Below are positions 42,273-50,676 of a DNA stretch of 64,000 nucleotides, piece by piece. Position 1 is the first letter of the stretch. Every line of letters starts with the position of its first letter. The stretch comes from Marinobacter daepoensis DSM 16072 (lineage in GTDB: Bacteria; Pseudomonadota; Gammaproteobacteria; Pseudomonadales; Oleiphilaceae): positions 753,385-817,384 of the forward strand of contig NZ_ATWI01000008.1 of the NCBI RefSeq assembly GCF_000421165.1, given 5' to 3'. Under the pieces are notes generated by a model. The model saw only the letters and a list, made by a program, of their open reading frames with translations. It did no database searches and was not told the origin of the DNA. The position numbers and the translations under genes were made by a program.

Positions 42273-43913
42273 ATGAATTCTCTTAGCAACCTGTCGCTCA
42301 AATTTCGTTTGGTCACACTGGTCTCTATCCCCCTCCTTGCAATTGCCGGCCTTTCTTTATACGCACTTCTGGTATTTTCAGACATCAATCGTGGCGTGAG
42401 CAGTATCTACAGTGATCGGGTTGTTCCTCTTAAGGATCTTAAGATCATCTCGGATGACTATGCGGTGTTGGTGGTTGATACCATTAACAAAGCGAATGCT
42501 GGCCGAATGACACCTGAAGAGGCGCTTCGCCAAATTGAAATAGCTGAATCTGAAATCAGAGCGAATTGGGTGGAGTATACGCAAACTCTGCTTACGGCTC
42601 GTGAACAGCAACTTGTCCGCGAGACTGAACGCCTGTTATCAGAGGCAAATAAAGGCATCGCCGAGGCGAAGAAGATCCTCCGGAATGCGCCCTCGAATGC
42701 GCAAGGGCAATTGGATCAGATTGACGGGCCGTTGTACGACGTTATTGACCCGGTGACTGAAAAGATCGGGGAACTGATTCATCTCCAGCTGGAGGTGGCT
42801 GCCAGTGAAAGGGAGTCGGTCGGCGAAATCTATTCAAAAAGCCTGATGCTTTATCCGACAACGGCTGTCGTCGCTGCGGTTTTATCCATTGGTGCCAGTG
42901 TTCTCATCATTCTGTCCATTACCGGCCCGATTCAGTCTATGAAAACATTGATGGGAGCCGTGGCTGAGCAGTCGGATCTTTCCCGGCGTATTGACGTGAA
43001 GGGGAAGGATGAATTAGCGCAGTTGGGGCATTCCCTGAACCACATGCTGAATGAGTTTGATCAGGTTATCAGCAGGCTTTCACTGGTCTCTGATGAGGTG
43101 GCAACGGCGTCAGAAGAGCTTTCTTCCATTAACGCCAGTGTGGAGCGGAACATCGAGTCTCAGTCTGGCCAGACCGATCAGGTTGCCACGGCCATGAACC
43201 AGATGAGTGCGGCATCTAACGATGTGGCCCGAAGTGCGGAAGAGGCGCAGTCTGCGGCTCGATCAGCAAAGGAGCAGGGCATTGAGGGGCGAGTAAGAGG
43301 AGAGAAAGGTCGTGAAGCGCTGCACCGGCTTTCAGAAGATATTCGACGGGTGGCAAGCCAGATCAACTCTCTTGAGAGTAAAAGCCTTGAAATCCAGAAA
43401 GTCACTCAGGTTATCAATGAGATTGCAGACCAGACCAACCTGCTGGCACTGAATGCGGCAATCGAAGCCGCCAGAGCCGGAGAGCATGGCCGGGGGTTTT
43501 CTGTTGTGGCAGATGAAGTGCGCTCCCTGGCAAAAAGAACCCAGACATCCACTGCAGAAATTGCAGACGTGATCCAGGGGCTGACCGAGGAAAGTAAAGC
43601 AACGGTGGCGGTGATGCAGTCAGGCCTGGAGCAGGTGGAAGAGAACCGAATGTTGATTGATGACGTTGCCGAAACCCTCAATGCCATTGGCGACGCCATT
43701 GATCACATCGTTCAGATGGGAGAACAGATTGCGAGTGCTGCCGAAGAGCAGTCTGTCGCAGCAGAGCAGGTTAGTGGGAATCTGACTCACATTGTGGATT
43801 TATCCAGCCAGAATCTGGATGGCGCGAAACAGTCTTCAGAGGCCAGTCATGAGTTGGCCAGGCTGGCTGCGGAAATGAAAGACCGGGTATCGTCTTTTCG
43901 AACCAGTTCGTAG
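42273..43913 (+). CDS. Methyl-accepting chemotaxis protein with a four-helix-bundle-type sensor
   Basis: The 546-residue chemoreceptor has membrane helices at about 12-32 and 190-212. Between them is a compact, all-helical periplasmic region of about 155 residues, consistent with a 4HB_MCP sensor. A HAMP domain (from about 213) and a signalling coiled coil follow, with the tip [20 protein letters not shown]. No CheR-binding pentapeptide is present at the C-terminus. Ribosome binding is unusual: GGAGG lies about 23 bp upstream, at the start of a nine-codon open frame whose TAA overlaps this ATG. It is unrelated in its sensor to the receptor at 11377. Confidence 0.92.
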   Translation: MNSLSNLSLKFRLVTLVSIPLLAIAGLSLYALLVFSDINRGVSSIYSDRVVPLKDLKIISDDYAVLVVDTINKANAGRMTPEEALRQIEIAESEIRANWVEYTQTLLTAREQQLVRETERLLSEANKGIAEAKKILRNAPSNAQGQLDQIDGPLYDVIDPVTEKIGELIHLQLEVAASERESVGEIYSKSLMLYPTTAVVAAVLSIGASVLIILSITGPIQSMKTLMGAVAEQSDLSRRIDVKGKDELAQLGHSLNHMLNEFDQVISRLSLVSDEVATASEELSSINASVERNIESQSGQTDQVATAMNQMSAASNDVARSAEEAQSAARSAKEQGIEGRVRGEKGREALHRLSEDIRRVASQINSLESKSLEIQKVTQVINEIADQTNLLALNAAIEAARAGEHGRGFSVVADEVRSLAKRTQTSTAEIADVIQGLTEESKATVAVMQSGLEQVEENRMLIDDVAETLNAIGDAIDHIVQMGEQIASAAEEQSVAAEQVSGNLTHIVDLSSQNLDGAKQSSEASHELARLAAEMKDRVSSFRTSS

Positions 43914-44084
43914 TTACTTCAAATAAACCCCAAAAGCTGATGGGGTTTCACCGGATGTCTTTCGGTTCTGTTTTGCTCTGGATCTGGTGCCTCGGTTCTG
44001 GAGCAAAATGGACGAGAGAATTGTGAGGCTGAAGATTAGCGAGGGCGTTGCTGTTGCAGTGCCTCTGAACGTTGTAGTCAACCA
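43914..44084. other. Intergenic stretch after the second chemoreceptor
   Basis: A stem AAACCCCA and TGGGGTTT (43925-43948) lies 11 bp after the stop. It has no T-tract beyond the arm and may be a weak terminator. No gene is seen between it and the tRNA-Met terminator. Confidence 0.4.
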
Positions 44085-44118
44085 ACAAAAAAGGGCTACA
44101 ACGTGAGTTGTAACCCTT
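44085..44118 (-). terminator. Rho-independent terminator of tRNA-Met
   Basis: On the minus strand AAGGGTTACAAC and GTTGTAGCCCTT form a 12-bp stem with one mismatch and a TCAC loop, followed by TTTT. It lies 8 bp after the tRNA 3' end. Confidence 0.85.
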
Positions 44119-44125
44119 TGAATTC

Positions 44126-44202
44126 TGGTAGCAAGGGGCGGAGTCGAACCGCCGACCCCAGCATTATGAGTGCTGTGCTCTAACCAACTGAGCTACCTTG
44201 CC
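44126..44202 (-). tRNA. tRNA-Met (anticodon CAT, elongator type)
   Basis: The minus strand folds as a class I tRNA: acceptor arms GGCAAGG and CCTTGCT (the first pair is a G-U wobble), D arm GCTCAGTTGGTTAGAGC, anticodon loop ACTCATAA (anticodon CAT) and T arm GGCGGTTCGACTCCGCC, with encoded CCA. Its resemblance to E. coli elongator tRNA-Met favours that over tRNA-Ile2. The initiator tRNA is excluded because the three G-C pairs next to the anticodon are absent. Confidence 0.93.
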
Positions 44203-44229
44203 ATCGCTTCATCAATGGAAGCGGCGCGT

Positions 44230-44258
44230 ATGATATGGGTGGGGTGGAACTGTGTCAA
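44230..44258 (-). promoter_or_regulatory. Promoter of tRNA-Met
   Basis: On the minus strand TTGACA (44258 to 44253) and TATCAT (44235 to 44230) are exactly 17 bp apart. A GC-rich discriminator (ACGCGCCGC) follows. The predicted start is about 20 bp before the mature tRNA. Confidence 0.85.
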
Positions 44259-44449
44259 GACTTGCAGGCCGGAATCTTCGGGAAAAATTCGCAGCTTTTG
44301 GGGTAGGTGATTTTTTGTTGTCTTAAAACAAGAGGTTGTTATTGCTCCAATGGCTTGTTCGGAAGGCTCTGATTTGGCAATTTGTCCCTCGACAGGGTGT
44401 GGGCGGGCGGGCATGATGAGCCGCTTTCGCTGGCACAGTTGGGGTAGAT

Positions 44450-46030
44450 ATGTTCACAGGCAGGCAGGCGGCAGAGATCTCGTTGGTGGGCGACGGCCCG
44501 GACAGGGCGGCCCTTGAAAAACGCATTCAAGCCGCTCTTTGTCAGGATGCCAAGCAGCTGGAGCATGGGAAGAAGTTTACCGGCAAGCCGGGAACCCTGA
44601 TCTTCGAGCGGCAGGGCGATATTGTCAAAATCCATGCCGGCGTTGAGATGGCGGCGCAGCAGGCGGGTGAGCGGGCCGCGTTTAACCTCCGTCAGGAAAA
44701 GACGTTGGGTATTTATCATCCCCGCAAGGCTTGGTTTGTAGCGAAGCAGGGCGATGTGTGCTGGCTCGGAAACATTATGCCTGTTCTCCAGCCTCTGCAC
44801 GTTCTGATCTCGCCCTCGGCCCCCAGCGAGGCACTGAAGCTTCTGGATCAGTATTTCGCCATCTATATCCGTTTCATGAAAGAACAGGAACGAGTCCTGG
44901 ACCCGGGGTTGTCCAACTTTGCGGCCGACAGCGAAGGTCGGGTGTTCTATCTGGACGACGATATCTATGGCTGGGATGGATTCTCAAGCCTGACTCAGGC
45001 AATCGGTGTGTGGTTCCGGCAGATGAGTGGTTTCCCGGAAGACTTCTTTGGTTTGCTTGGCGAGAGGGTCGGGCGGTGTCTGGAGCAGCAGTTTGCCGGC
45101 TCGGCCTGGGGGGATATTGTCTCGGAGCAGATTCGCGGCGTGTTTGTGGCGAATGACGAGCAGGCTAGCAGGCGGGATCGCTTTCTGGCCGGGTTGGCGG
45201 GTGTCAAATACGGTAATGCTCGCGAGCCCGCAGAAGAGCTGTCGTTTCGTTATGCCGTGCCAGCGAGCTCGTCTGAGTTGTTTGAAAGCACCTCTGGGAA
45301 GGTGGCGATTCTGGCCGATATCCATGCCAATTTGCCGGCGTTGGAACGGGTGCTGGAGGAACTGGAGAGTCGTTCGGTGTCTCAGGTTCTGGTGTTGGGG
45401 GATCTGGTTGGTTATGGCCCCCATCCATCAGAGTGCATCGAACTGTTAAGGTCGAGGGACTTTCATATTATCCGGGGTAATCATGACCATGCTGCGGCCT
45501 CTGGCGAGGCGGGTAAGGGGTTTTCGGCGATGGCTCGCTGGGTGATTGACTGGACCGTCGGGCAGCTTTCCCGGGCGGAGAGGGGCTGGCTCGGGAGTCT
45601 GCCTTTGTATATGGATGGCCCGGGGTGGCTGGCGGTCCATGGTGCACCGCAGGACAGAACCTTCATGAATGGGTATGTCTACCGGATGACTTATGAGGAT
45701 AACCTGCAGAATCTCAGGGATAGGGAGATTCGTTTCTGTTTTCATGGTCATACCCATGTGGCGGGGGTGTATTACGATAAAGGGAAGCTGAACGGCCACT
45801 CAGTTCAGCCGCGATTTAATCTTGGGAGTGTGGATCGAAGTCTGATTTGCCCGGGCTCGATTGGCCAGCCGAGAGGGGGGAAAGCCGGGCTTGAGTTTGC
45901 GATTCTGGACAGGGCATCACTGGAGATGGAGTTTCTGAACCTTGATTACGATGTATCCCGGGTCATTGGAGATATGAGCCGGGCGGGGTTTCCGTCTCAG
46001 TTGAGTGACCGGCTGCGGGTTGGGAAATAG
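44450..46030 (+). CDS. Kinase-like domain fused to a calcineurin-type metallophosphoesterase
   Basis: The 526-residue product has two parts. Residues about 285-500 are a metallophosphoesterase of the YfcE/MJ0936 type. The metal-binding motifs are D290-I-H292, GDLVGYG, GNHDH and GHTH, so it should cleave a phosphodiester or phosphomonoester with two divalent metals. Residues about 45-200 resemble an atypical kinase fold: DIVKIH (K60), D151-PGLSN156 like a catalytic loop, and FYLDDD (169-171) like a metal-binding DFG. The kinase likeness is inference from motif order. It converges with the GTPase/Roadblock operon, which suggests a shared pathway. The substrate is unknown. Confidence 0.75.
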   Translation: MFTGRQAAEISLVGDGPDRAALEKRIQAALCQDAKQLEHGKKFTGKPGTLIFERQGDIVKIHAGVEMAAQQAGERAAFNLRQEKTLGIYHPRKAWFVAKQGDVCWLGNIMPVLQPLHVLISPSAPSEALKLLDQYFAIYIRFMKEQERVLDPGLSNFAADSEGRVFYLDDDIYGWDGFSSLTQAIGVWFRQMSGFPEDFFGLLGERVGRCLEQQFAGSAWGDIVSEQIRGVFVANDEQASRRDRFLAGLAGVKYGNAREPAEELSFRYAVPASSSELFESTSGKVAILADIHANLPALERVLEELESRSVSQVLVLGDLVGYGPHPSECIELLRSRDFHIIRGNHDHAAASGEAGKGFSAMARWVIDWTVGQLSRAERGWLGSLPLYMDGPGWLAVHGAPQDRTFMNGYVYRMTYEDNLQNLRDREIRFCFHGHTHVAGVYYDKGKLNGHSVQPRFNLGSVDRSLICPGSIGQPRGGKAGLEFAILDRASLEMEFLNLDYDVSRVIGDMSRAGFPSQLSDRLRVGK

Positions 46031-46039
46031 CCAGACCGG

Positions 46040-46080
46040 CTCAATGCCGGGGCCAGAAAACACCTGGTCCCGGCATTGAG
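46040..46080. repeat. Long hairpin between the phosphoesterase and Roadblock genes
   Basis: Arms of 17 bases (46040-46056 and 46064-46080) pair along their whole length with a single G-U wobble, around a loop AAAACAC. There is no T-tract on either side. It lies exactly between two convergent genes and may stop transcription from both or stabilise their 3' ends. Confidence 0.75.
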
Positions 46081-46087
46081 GTGGTCG

Positions 46088-46495
46088 TCAGGGGCAGAGC
46101 GGCGCGATTTTGGGCAGGGCGCTACGCAGGGATGCCCATCCCATGCCGAGGTTGGCTTTGCGGCCGGTAATCAGGACCAGCAGGGCATTTGGCTTCCCTG
46201 GTACGATGGACATGAAGTGGTAGGTCTTCTCCGTGGTCATCTGCACTTCCTGAATCATGCGTTTGACGTCGGCACCACGCTGTGAAGCAATGAGGTTTTC
46301 AACGGTACCAACCGTTTTCCCCCGGAACATGTCAACCGCTGCCGCCGCTACGGCATCGAGGTAACTCTGGGTAAAGTAGGGGACGTTGTGGGCAACGGAA
46401 AGCAGTAGGCCGGATTCCAGGTCTACAACGGCAGCGCCCAGCGCGTCGCCGACTTCATTTACCATGTTTTCACAGATATCGTTCAGGTTTGCCAT
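46088..46495 (-). CDS. Roadblock/LC7-domain protein (second of two)
   Basis: Roadblock/LC7 proteins dimerise and often regulate small Ras-like GTPases; MglB is the bacterial example. The 135-residue product is a single domain: a helix (LNDICENMVNEVGDA), the strand pair GAAVVDLESGLLLSVAHN, a second helix and the strands KTYHFMSIVPGKPNALLVLIT. It is the last gene of the operon, 27 bp after the other Roadblock gene. The two share little sequence, which suggests different partners or roles. Confidence 0.8.
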   Translation of the reverse strand: MANLNDICENMVNEVGDALGAAVVDLESGLLLSVAHNVPYFTQSYLDAVAAAAVDMFRGKTVGTVENLIASQRGADVKRMIQEVQMTTEKTYHFMSIVPGKPNALLVLITGRKANLGMGWASLRSALPKIAPLCP

Positions 46496-46522
46496 TTGGT
46501 ACTTTCTCTCTGATTCTGGTTA

Positions 46523-46912
46523 TTAACGCAATTGTGCAGCCAGTTTTTCGGCTGCATTTCTACTGACACTGTGCAGCATGCCCAGGTTGGCCTGGGTGGT
46601 TGCGATCACGCTCAGAATGAGTTTGTCCTTGATCTTCAGGGTCAGGATGTAACCATCGCTGTTCTCAACGATGACGTAGCGGCATTGCTGTTGTTCTGCC
46701 TCGACAGCAATGGTTTCTCCAAGCGCCAGGATGGCGCTCATCATGGCGGAGAGCTTGGCGGCCGGCATGTCACGACTGAAGCTTTTTGAAACGTCGTGGC
46801 CATCGACCGTTGATATCAGAATTCCGTAGATCGCATCGCTGGTATCGAACATGTTCTGGAACAGGTCCTGGCAGAATGCTTCGCTTCTTTCCGAAAACTT
46901 GTACTGGCTCAT
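46523..46912 (-). CDS. Roadblock/LC7-domain protein (first of two)
   Basis: The 129-residue product has the Roadblock order: helix (SEAFCQDLFQNMFDTS), strands (AIYGILISTVDGHDVSKSF), a long helix (AAKLSAMMSAILALGETIA) and strands (CRYVIVENSDGYILTLKI). The C-terminal part ANLGMLHSVSRNAAEKLA is a helix. ATG 46912 was chosen because a longer in-frame start would overlap the GTPase gene. It starts 16 bp after the GTPase stop, and tight coupling favours a direct interaction. Confidence 0.82.
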   Translation of the reverse strand: MSQYKFSERSEAFCQDLFQNMFDTSDAIYGILISTVDGHDVSKSFSRDMPAAKLSAMMSAILALGETIAVEAEQQQCRYVIVENSDGYILTLKIKDKLILSVIATTQANLGMLHSVSRNAAEKLAAQLR

Positions 46913-46928
46913 GGCGCTCAATTTTCTC

Positions 46929-47459
46929 TCACCGGGAAAACTCAAGAGTTGAAACAAGGGCATTGATCAGAAGCGCGACGTCTTCCCGCTCCCGGATATC
47001 CACCTCCAGAATCGGGAGTACCCGGCCAGAGGATTCAATGCTGCTGTAAAACTCGGCAACGGCTGGCGCGTCCGGGTGGTCTGTTCTGGTCAGGCCCACT
47101 ACCACGCTGGTTTGTCTTATAAAGTCGGCAAAGTTGTCCAGATACATATGCAGGTCAGCCAGCGGGTCCGGTCTGGAACAATCCACGAGGATGATCAGGC
47201 CAAGCCCGCCTTCCACCAGGATCTTCCACATGAACTCGAAGCGGCGCTGCCCCGGCGTGCCATAGAGGAAAACCTTTTGGCCGTCATCCAGAGTCAGTTC
47301 CCCGAAGTCCATGGCGACGGTTGTCTGTTCCTTTACTGCGGCCAGGTCATCGGTGGTGTGGGTGTCGGTCTTGACCGGTGCGGTTTCGCTGATGGCAGCA
47401 ATGGCGGTGGTCTTGCCGGCACCGGGTGGTCCCGTGATAATCAGTTTGATTTCAGACAC
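46929..47459 (-). CDS. Small Ras-like GTPase of the MglA/CvnD-related group
   Basis: The 176-residue product has a P-loop G10-PPGAGKT17 and switch I threonines near T46-T47. Its G3 motif reads Y-G67-T-P-G-Q, where ordinary Ras proteins have D-T-A/P-G-Q; this form is usual in the bacterial COG2229 group that includes CvnD of Streptomyces conservons. The G4 position reads T124-R-T-D rather than N/T-K-x-D, so guanine recognition may be altered. It lies between the uncharacterised gene (9-bp gap) and two Roadblock genes, which are likely regulators. Localisation or signalling is a guess from MglA. Confidence 0.87.
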   Translation of the reverse strand: MSEIKLIITGPPGAGKTTAIAAISETAPVKTDTHTTDDLAAVKEQTTVAMDFGELTLDDGQKVFLYGTPGQRRFEFMWKILVEGGLGLIILVDCSRPDPLADLHMYLDNFADFIRQTSVVVGLTRTDHPDAPAVAEFYSSIESSGRVLPILEVDIREREDVALLINALVSTLEFSR

Positions 47460-47468
47460 AAATAAACC

Positions 47469-48434
47469 TCATCTCGCTTTTCTCATCAGTCGGTCGCGGA
47501 TCTTGCCGAACAGGCCTCGGGGTTTACTGGGGGCGCTGGTGTCGGCTTCCGTGGCGACTGGTGCGCCTGTTGGCTTGGTTGCCGCCGGTGTGGTTATCGC
47601 CCGGGCCAGGTAGGCGCCGTTGATAAACCCGATAATGTCTGCCCGAGCAACGCCGGATTGCGCCCCTGCCTCTTCGATGGAGGCTCCGGCTTCACGGCTC
47701 AGCAGGGCACAGAGAGACAACGTATAGGGGGCTGCTCTGGGCACCTCAGCGGGCGGCCAGTGGTGGAGCTTGAACTGGCCGTTCGGATTGATGCCTCGAA
47801 GCAGTTCGCCATTCGACAGGCTGGTACCCAGCAGCCAGCGGAGGGCCGGATATGGGCGCCATTCTCCGGTAGTGGCCAGGTTTTCCACCTGTGGTGTTGT
47901 TGAGACGGTTCTGTCGCTTGCTCCCAGCACAGCGGGAAGTGTCAGATCGCCCCGGCAGGTGTAACGGTTGCCGGGCAGGTCGATGAAGCAGGTGGTGTCG
48001 CCGGCGGAGATGCTCAGGTATTTGGCCTGCCCTTCATCCAGCGCAGTGAGGATCTCCGGTGTGGGCTCCTGGCTCGCGAGTGGCTGAAGGGTATCATGAG
48101 TATGGCTTTCGTCGGCCTCGGCATTTGCGATCCGGGCCTCCACGGAATTGAATACCGAGATCAGATTGGCGGCGCGGAGGGGCTTCTGAAGCCTCAGTCG
48201 TGACGAGGCCGTCGTGTCGGAGGTGTATTCGATGGCGACGGTGTGACGGGATTCAAGGTGCCGGAAGACGGCATCGTGATCGTCAAGATTGTCTGTATCG
48301 ATAATAACAACATCGCTGTCGTCTCCGTCGGAGTATGTCCAGGTGTCGCTGGTACGGGCGATGATGAGGTCGATCAACGACTTCAGGACAAGCTGATCTT
48401 TCGATGAAAATCCTTTGCAGGAGAGAGTCTTCAA
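47469..48434 (-). CDS. Uncharacterised first gene of the GTPase/Roadblock operon
   Basis: I do not recognise this 321-residue protein. The first 110 residues alternate strands and helices with acidic ends (SDVVIIDTDNLDDHDAVFRHL and PLRAANLISVFNSVEARIA), a pattern like a receiver domain. The middle (about 130-200) has LSISAGDTTCFIDLPGNRYTC, and a helical region of about 60 residues follows (SLCALLSREAGASIEEAGAQ). The C-terminus is basic (GLFGKIRDRLMRKAR). TTG 48434 is the likely start because AGGAG lies 7 bp upstream; ATG 48497 in the same frame has no ribosome site. Its place before the GTPase suggests an effector or sensor. Confidence 0.7.
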   Translation of the reverse strand: MKTLSCKGFSSKDQLVLKSLIDLIIARTSDTWTYSDGDDSDVVIIDTDNLDDHDAVFRHLESRHTVAIEYTSDTTASSRLRLQKPLRAANLISVFNSVEARIANAEADESHTHDTLQPLASQEPTPEILTALDEGQAKYLSISAGDTTCFIDLPGNRYTCRGDLTLPAVLGASDRTVSTTPQVENLATTGEWRPYPALRWLLGTSLSNGELLRGINPNGQFKLHHWPPAEVPRAAPYTLSLCALLSREAGASIEEAGAQSGVARADIIGFINGAYLARAITTPAATKPTGAPVATEADTSAPSKPRGLFGKIRDRLMRKAR

Positions 48435-48727
48435 GGTTTTACTCCTGAATGAAGACACACGGTGGGCAGTGCCAGGCTGGCTGGCGGCTTCTGCCATGTT
48501 CAGAAAGACGTAAGGATGAGGTAGTGTTCCGCATTCCTGGCGGTCAAGAAGGCTCTGTCAGAATGTCCTTTGGCCTTGTCCGGGATAATGTGCGGGAGAT
48601 TTGTGTCGTTTTTGTGACAGGGGTTGTTCTGGGAACCGGGAACCTGTCTCAAACCGGATGTGACCTTCATCTCTTGCTCCGCTCAGTTTTAAGAAGCAGC
48701 GTTGGGGCTGCCTTGTAAAAAAGCGTT

Positions 48728-48756
48728 AAATTAAGAGCGAAGGTGATCCGTATCAA
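48728..48756 (-). promoter_or_regulatory. Probable promoter of the GTPase/Roadblock operon
   Basis: On the minus strand TTGATA (48756 to 48751) and TAATTT (48733 to 48728) are 17 bp apart. The predicted start lies about 287 nt upstream of the TTG codon of the first gene. Confidence 0.5.
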
Positions 48757-48840
48757 ACGTTAGGTCGTAAAGATTTGTTGGCGCTAATGTAAGCGAATGT
48801 TCTTGAAGATATATGTGGGATGATTTTATGCGGAAGGGTG

Positions 48841-48876
48841 CTGAGGTGGCCTCAGCCCCATAGGTGGGGTGAGGCC
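48841..48876. terminator. Overlapping hairpins after ychF
   Basis: GGCCTCA-G-CCCC (48848-48859) and GGGGTGAGGCC (48866-48876) form an 11-bp stem with one bulge, 14 bp after the ychF stop. A second, exclusive stem CTGAGG and CCTCAG (48841-48855) shares its left arm. There is no T-tract, so termination is only probable. Confidence 0.45.
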
Positions 48877-48890
48877 TTGAAAAATAAGGG

Positions 48891-49982
48891 TTATACGTTG
48901 AATCGGAAGTGAATTACATCGCCGTCCTGAACAATGTATTCCTTGCCCTCCAGACGCCACTTTCCGGCTTCTTTGGCACCGGCTTCGCCGTTACAGCCAA
49001 CGAAATCCTCGTAGCCAACGACCTCGGCGCGGATGAACCCCCGTTCAAAATCGGTATGGATCACTGCAGCTGCCTGAGGAGCGGTGGCGCCGATCTTGAC
49101 CGTCCAGGCGCGAACCTCCTTCACGCCAGCAGTGAAATAGGTTTGCAGTCCCAGCAGGCTGTAACCGGCTCGGATAACCCGGTCCAGGCCGGGTTCTTCC
49201 ATGCCCATCTCATCCAGAAACATGGATTTCTCTTCGTCTTCCAGTTCAGAGATTTCCGCTTCAAGTTTGTTGCAGATCGGGACGACGACCGCGTTCTCGG
49301 CGGCAGCGATTTCACGAACGGTATCCAGGTGTGGGTTGTTCTCGAAGCCATCTTCATTCACGTTGGCAATGTACATGGTGGGCTTGACGGTTAGCAGGCA
49401 GAGTTCGCGGATCAGGCCCATCTGATCTTTGTCCAGCCCCATGCTGCGCACCGGTTTGCCTTCGTTCAGCACCGGGAGTAGTTTTTCAAACATATCCAGT
49501 TGGGCTTTGGCTTCCTTGTCTCCGCTTTTGGCCACGCGTTGTACTCGCTTGATGGCCTTCTCTACGGTATCCAGGTCTGCCAGGGCCAGCTCGGTGTTGA
49601 TGACATCGATGTCTGAAGCCGGATCGACCTTATTGGCCACATGGATAACGTTGCCATCTTCAAAGCAACGCACCACGTGGGCGATAGCGTCGGTTTGGCG
49701 GATGTTGGCGAGGAACTGGTTGCCCAGGCCTTCGCCCTTGGAGGCACCGGCGACCAGGCCGGCGATGTCCACGAATTCCATGGTGGTGGGCACCACCCGT
49801 TCCGGTTTGACGATCTCCGCCAGCTTATTCAGGCGGGGGTCGGGCATAGCCACCACGCCGGCATTGGGTTCGATCGTGCAGAAGGGGAAGTTTTCCGCGC
49901 CGATGCCGGCTTTGGTCAGTGCGTTGAACAGGGTGGATTTGCCGACGTTGGGCAGGCCGACGATGCCGCAGTTAAATCCCAT
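48891..49982 (-). CDS. ychF: Ribosome-associated ATPase YchF/OLA1 family
   Basis: YchF is an Obg-family P-loop NTPase that prefers ATP, binds ribosomes and dampens oxidative-stress responses in E. coli. The 363-residue length is exact for the family. The P-loop is [14 protein letters not shown] near the N-terminus, followed by [22 protein letters not shown]. The nucleotide-specificity motif N-x-x-E (NVNEDG) replaces NKxD. The C-terminal TGS domain ends in [16 protein letters not shown]. It is 82 bp after pth, the usual order. Confidence 0.96.
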   Translation of the reverse strand: MGFNCGIVGLPNVGKSTLFNALTKAGIGAENFPFCTIEPNAGVVAMPDPRLNKLAEIVKPERVVPTTMEFVDIAGLVAGASKGEGLGNQFLANIRQTDAIAHVVRCFEDGNVIHVANKVDPASDIDVINTELALADLDTVEKAIKRVQRVAKSGDKEAKAQLDMFEKLLPVLNEGKPVRSMGLDKDQMGLIRELCLLTVKPTMYIANVNEDGFENNPHLDTVREIAAAENAVVVPICNKLEAEISELEDEEKSMFLDEMGMEEPGLDRVIRAGYSLLGLQTYFTAGVKEVRAWTVKIGATAPQAAAVIHTDFERGFIRAEVVGYEDFVGCNGEAGAKEAGKWRLEGKEYIVQDGDVIHFRFNV

Positions 49983-50064
49983 GGAATGCCTCTGCTGGAG
50001 CTGAAAGTTGGCCGGATTATACCGGGGTATCCGAACCGGTGCGAGTAAGGGGTTGTGCCCCTGC

Positions 50065-50655
50065 TCAGGGTGCGGGTTTAAAGCTGTGAAGGCGGTTCAT
50101 GGCGGCTGCCAGTTTGCCGTTGGCGGCGTCGGGCAGTACCCGCATGACTTCGTCAAACACGGCGTTGAGTTGTTCGGTTTCCTGCTTGCCGAGCCGGCCC
50201 AGAACAAAGCCGGTAACTTTACGGCTGTCGCCGGGATGGCCAATGCCCAGGCGCAGTCGCTGGAAGTCTTTGGTGCTCAGGTGAGCAATGGTGTCGCGCA
50301 GACCGTTATGGCCGCCGTGGCCGCCGCCCTTCTTCAGTTTGGCTGTGCCGGGGGGCAGGTCCAGTTCGTCGTGGGCAACCAGAATCTGTTCGGGGGAGAT
50401 TTTAAAAAAGTCCGCGAGGGCTTTAATGGCAAGGCCGCTGCGATTCATGAACGTGCTGGGGTTCAGTAGGTGCAGGTCGAGGCCCTGCCACTGAATGCGG
50501 GCATAAAGCCCATGGTATTTCCTTTCGGGGCGCAGCGTCTGGCCCGCATCGCGGGCCAGCGCTTCGACGAAAAGAGCGCCGGCGTTGTGGCGGGTATTCT
50601 CGTAGTCGGGGCCGGGGTTTCCCAGCCCAACCACCATGACAATATCCTGTGCCAT
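50065..50655 (-). CDS. pth: Peptidyl-tRNA hydrolase
   Basis: Pth frees tRNA from peptidyl-tRNA released early by ribosomes. The 196-residue product (E. coli 194) has the active-site residues in [20 protein letters not shown] (asparagine and histidine) and [11 protein letters not shown] (aspartate), with [13 protein letters not shown] following. It starts 21 bp after rplY and belongs to the prs-rplY-pth-ychF block. Confidence 0.97.
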   Translation of the reverse strand: MAQDIVMVVGLGNPGPDYENTRHNAGALFVEALARDAGQTLRPERKYHGLYARIQWQGLDLHLLNPSTFMNRSGLAIKALADFFKISPEQILVAHDELDLPPGTAKLKKGGGHGGHNGLRDTIAHLSTKDFQRLRLGIGHPGDSRKVTGFVLGRLGKQETEQLNAVFDEVMRVLPDAANGKLAAAMNRLHSFKPAP

Positions 50656-50676
50656 GTGCCTTTGCTCCCGGAGTAA

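Larger units (their letters stand above)
48435..48890. other. 456-bp intergenic region between ychF and the GTPase operon
   Basis: No gene is supported. It holds the probable promoter of the GTPase operon (48728-48756) with a leader of nearly 290 nt, and the hairpins just after ychF (48841-48876). The leader length leaves room for RNA-level control, but no known riboswitch was recognised. Confidence 0.5.

Noticed and set aside
48449..48718. Possible 89-codon gene in the ychF upstream space
   Set aside because: No ribosome site, cysteine-rich random composition, and it runs opposite the promoter and leader of the GTPase operon.
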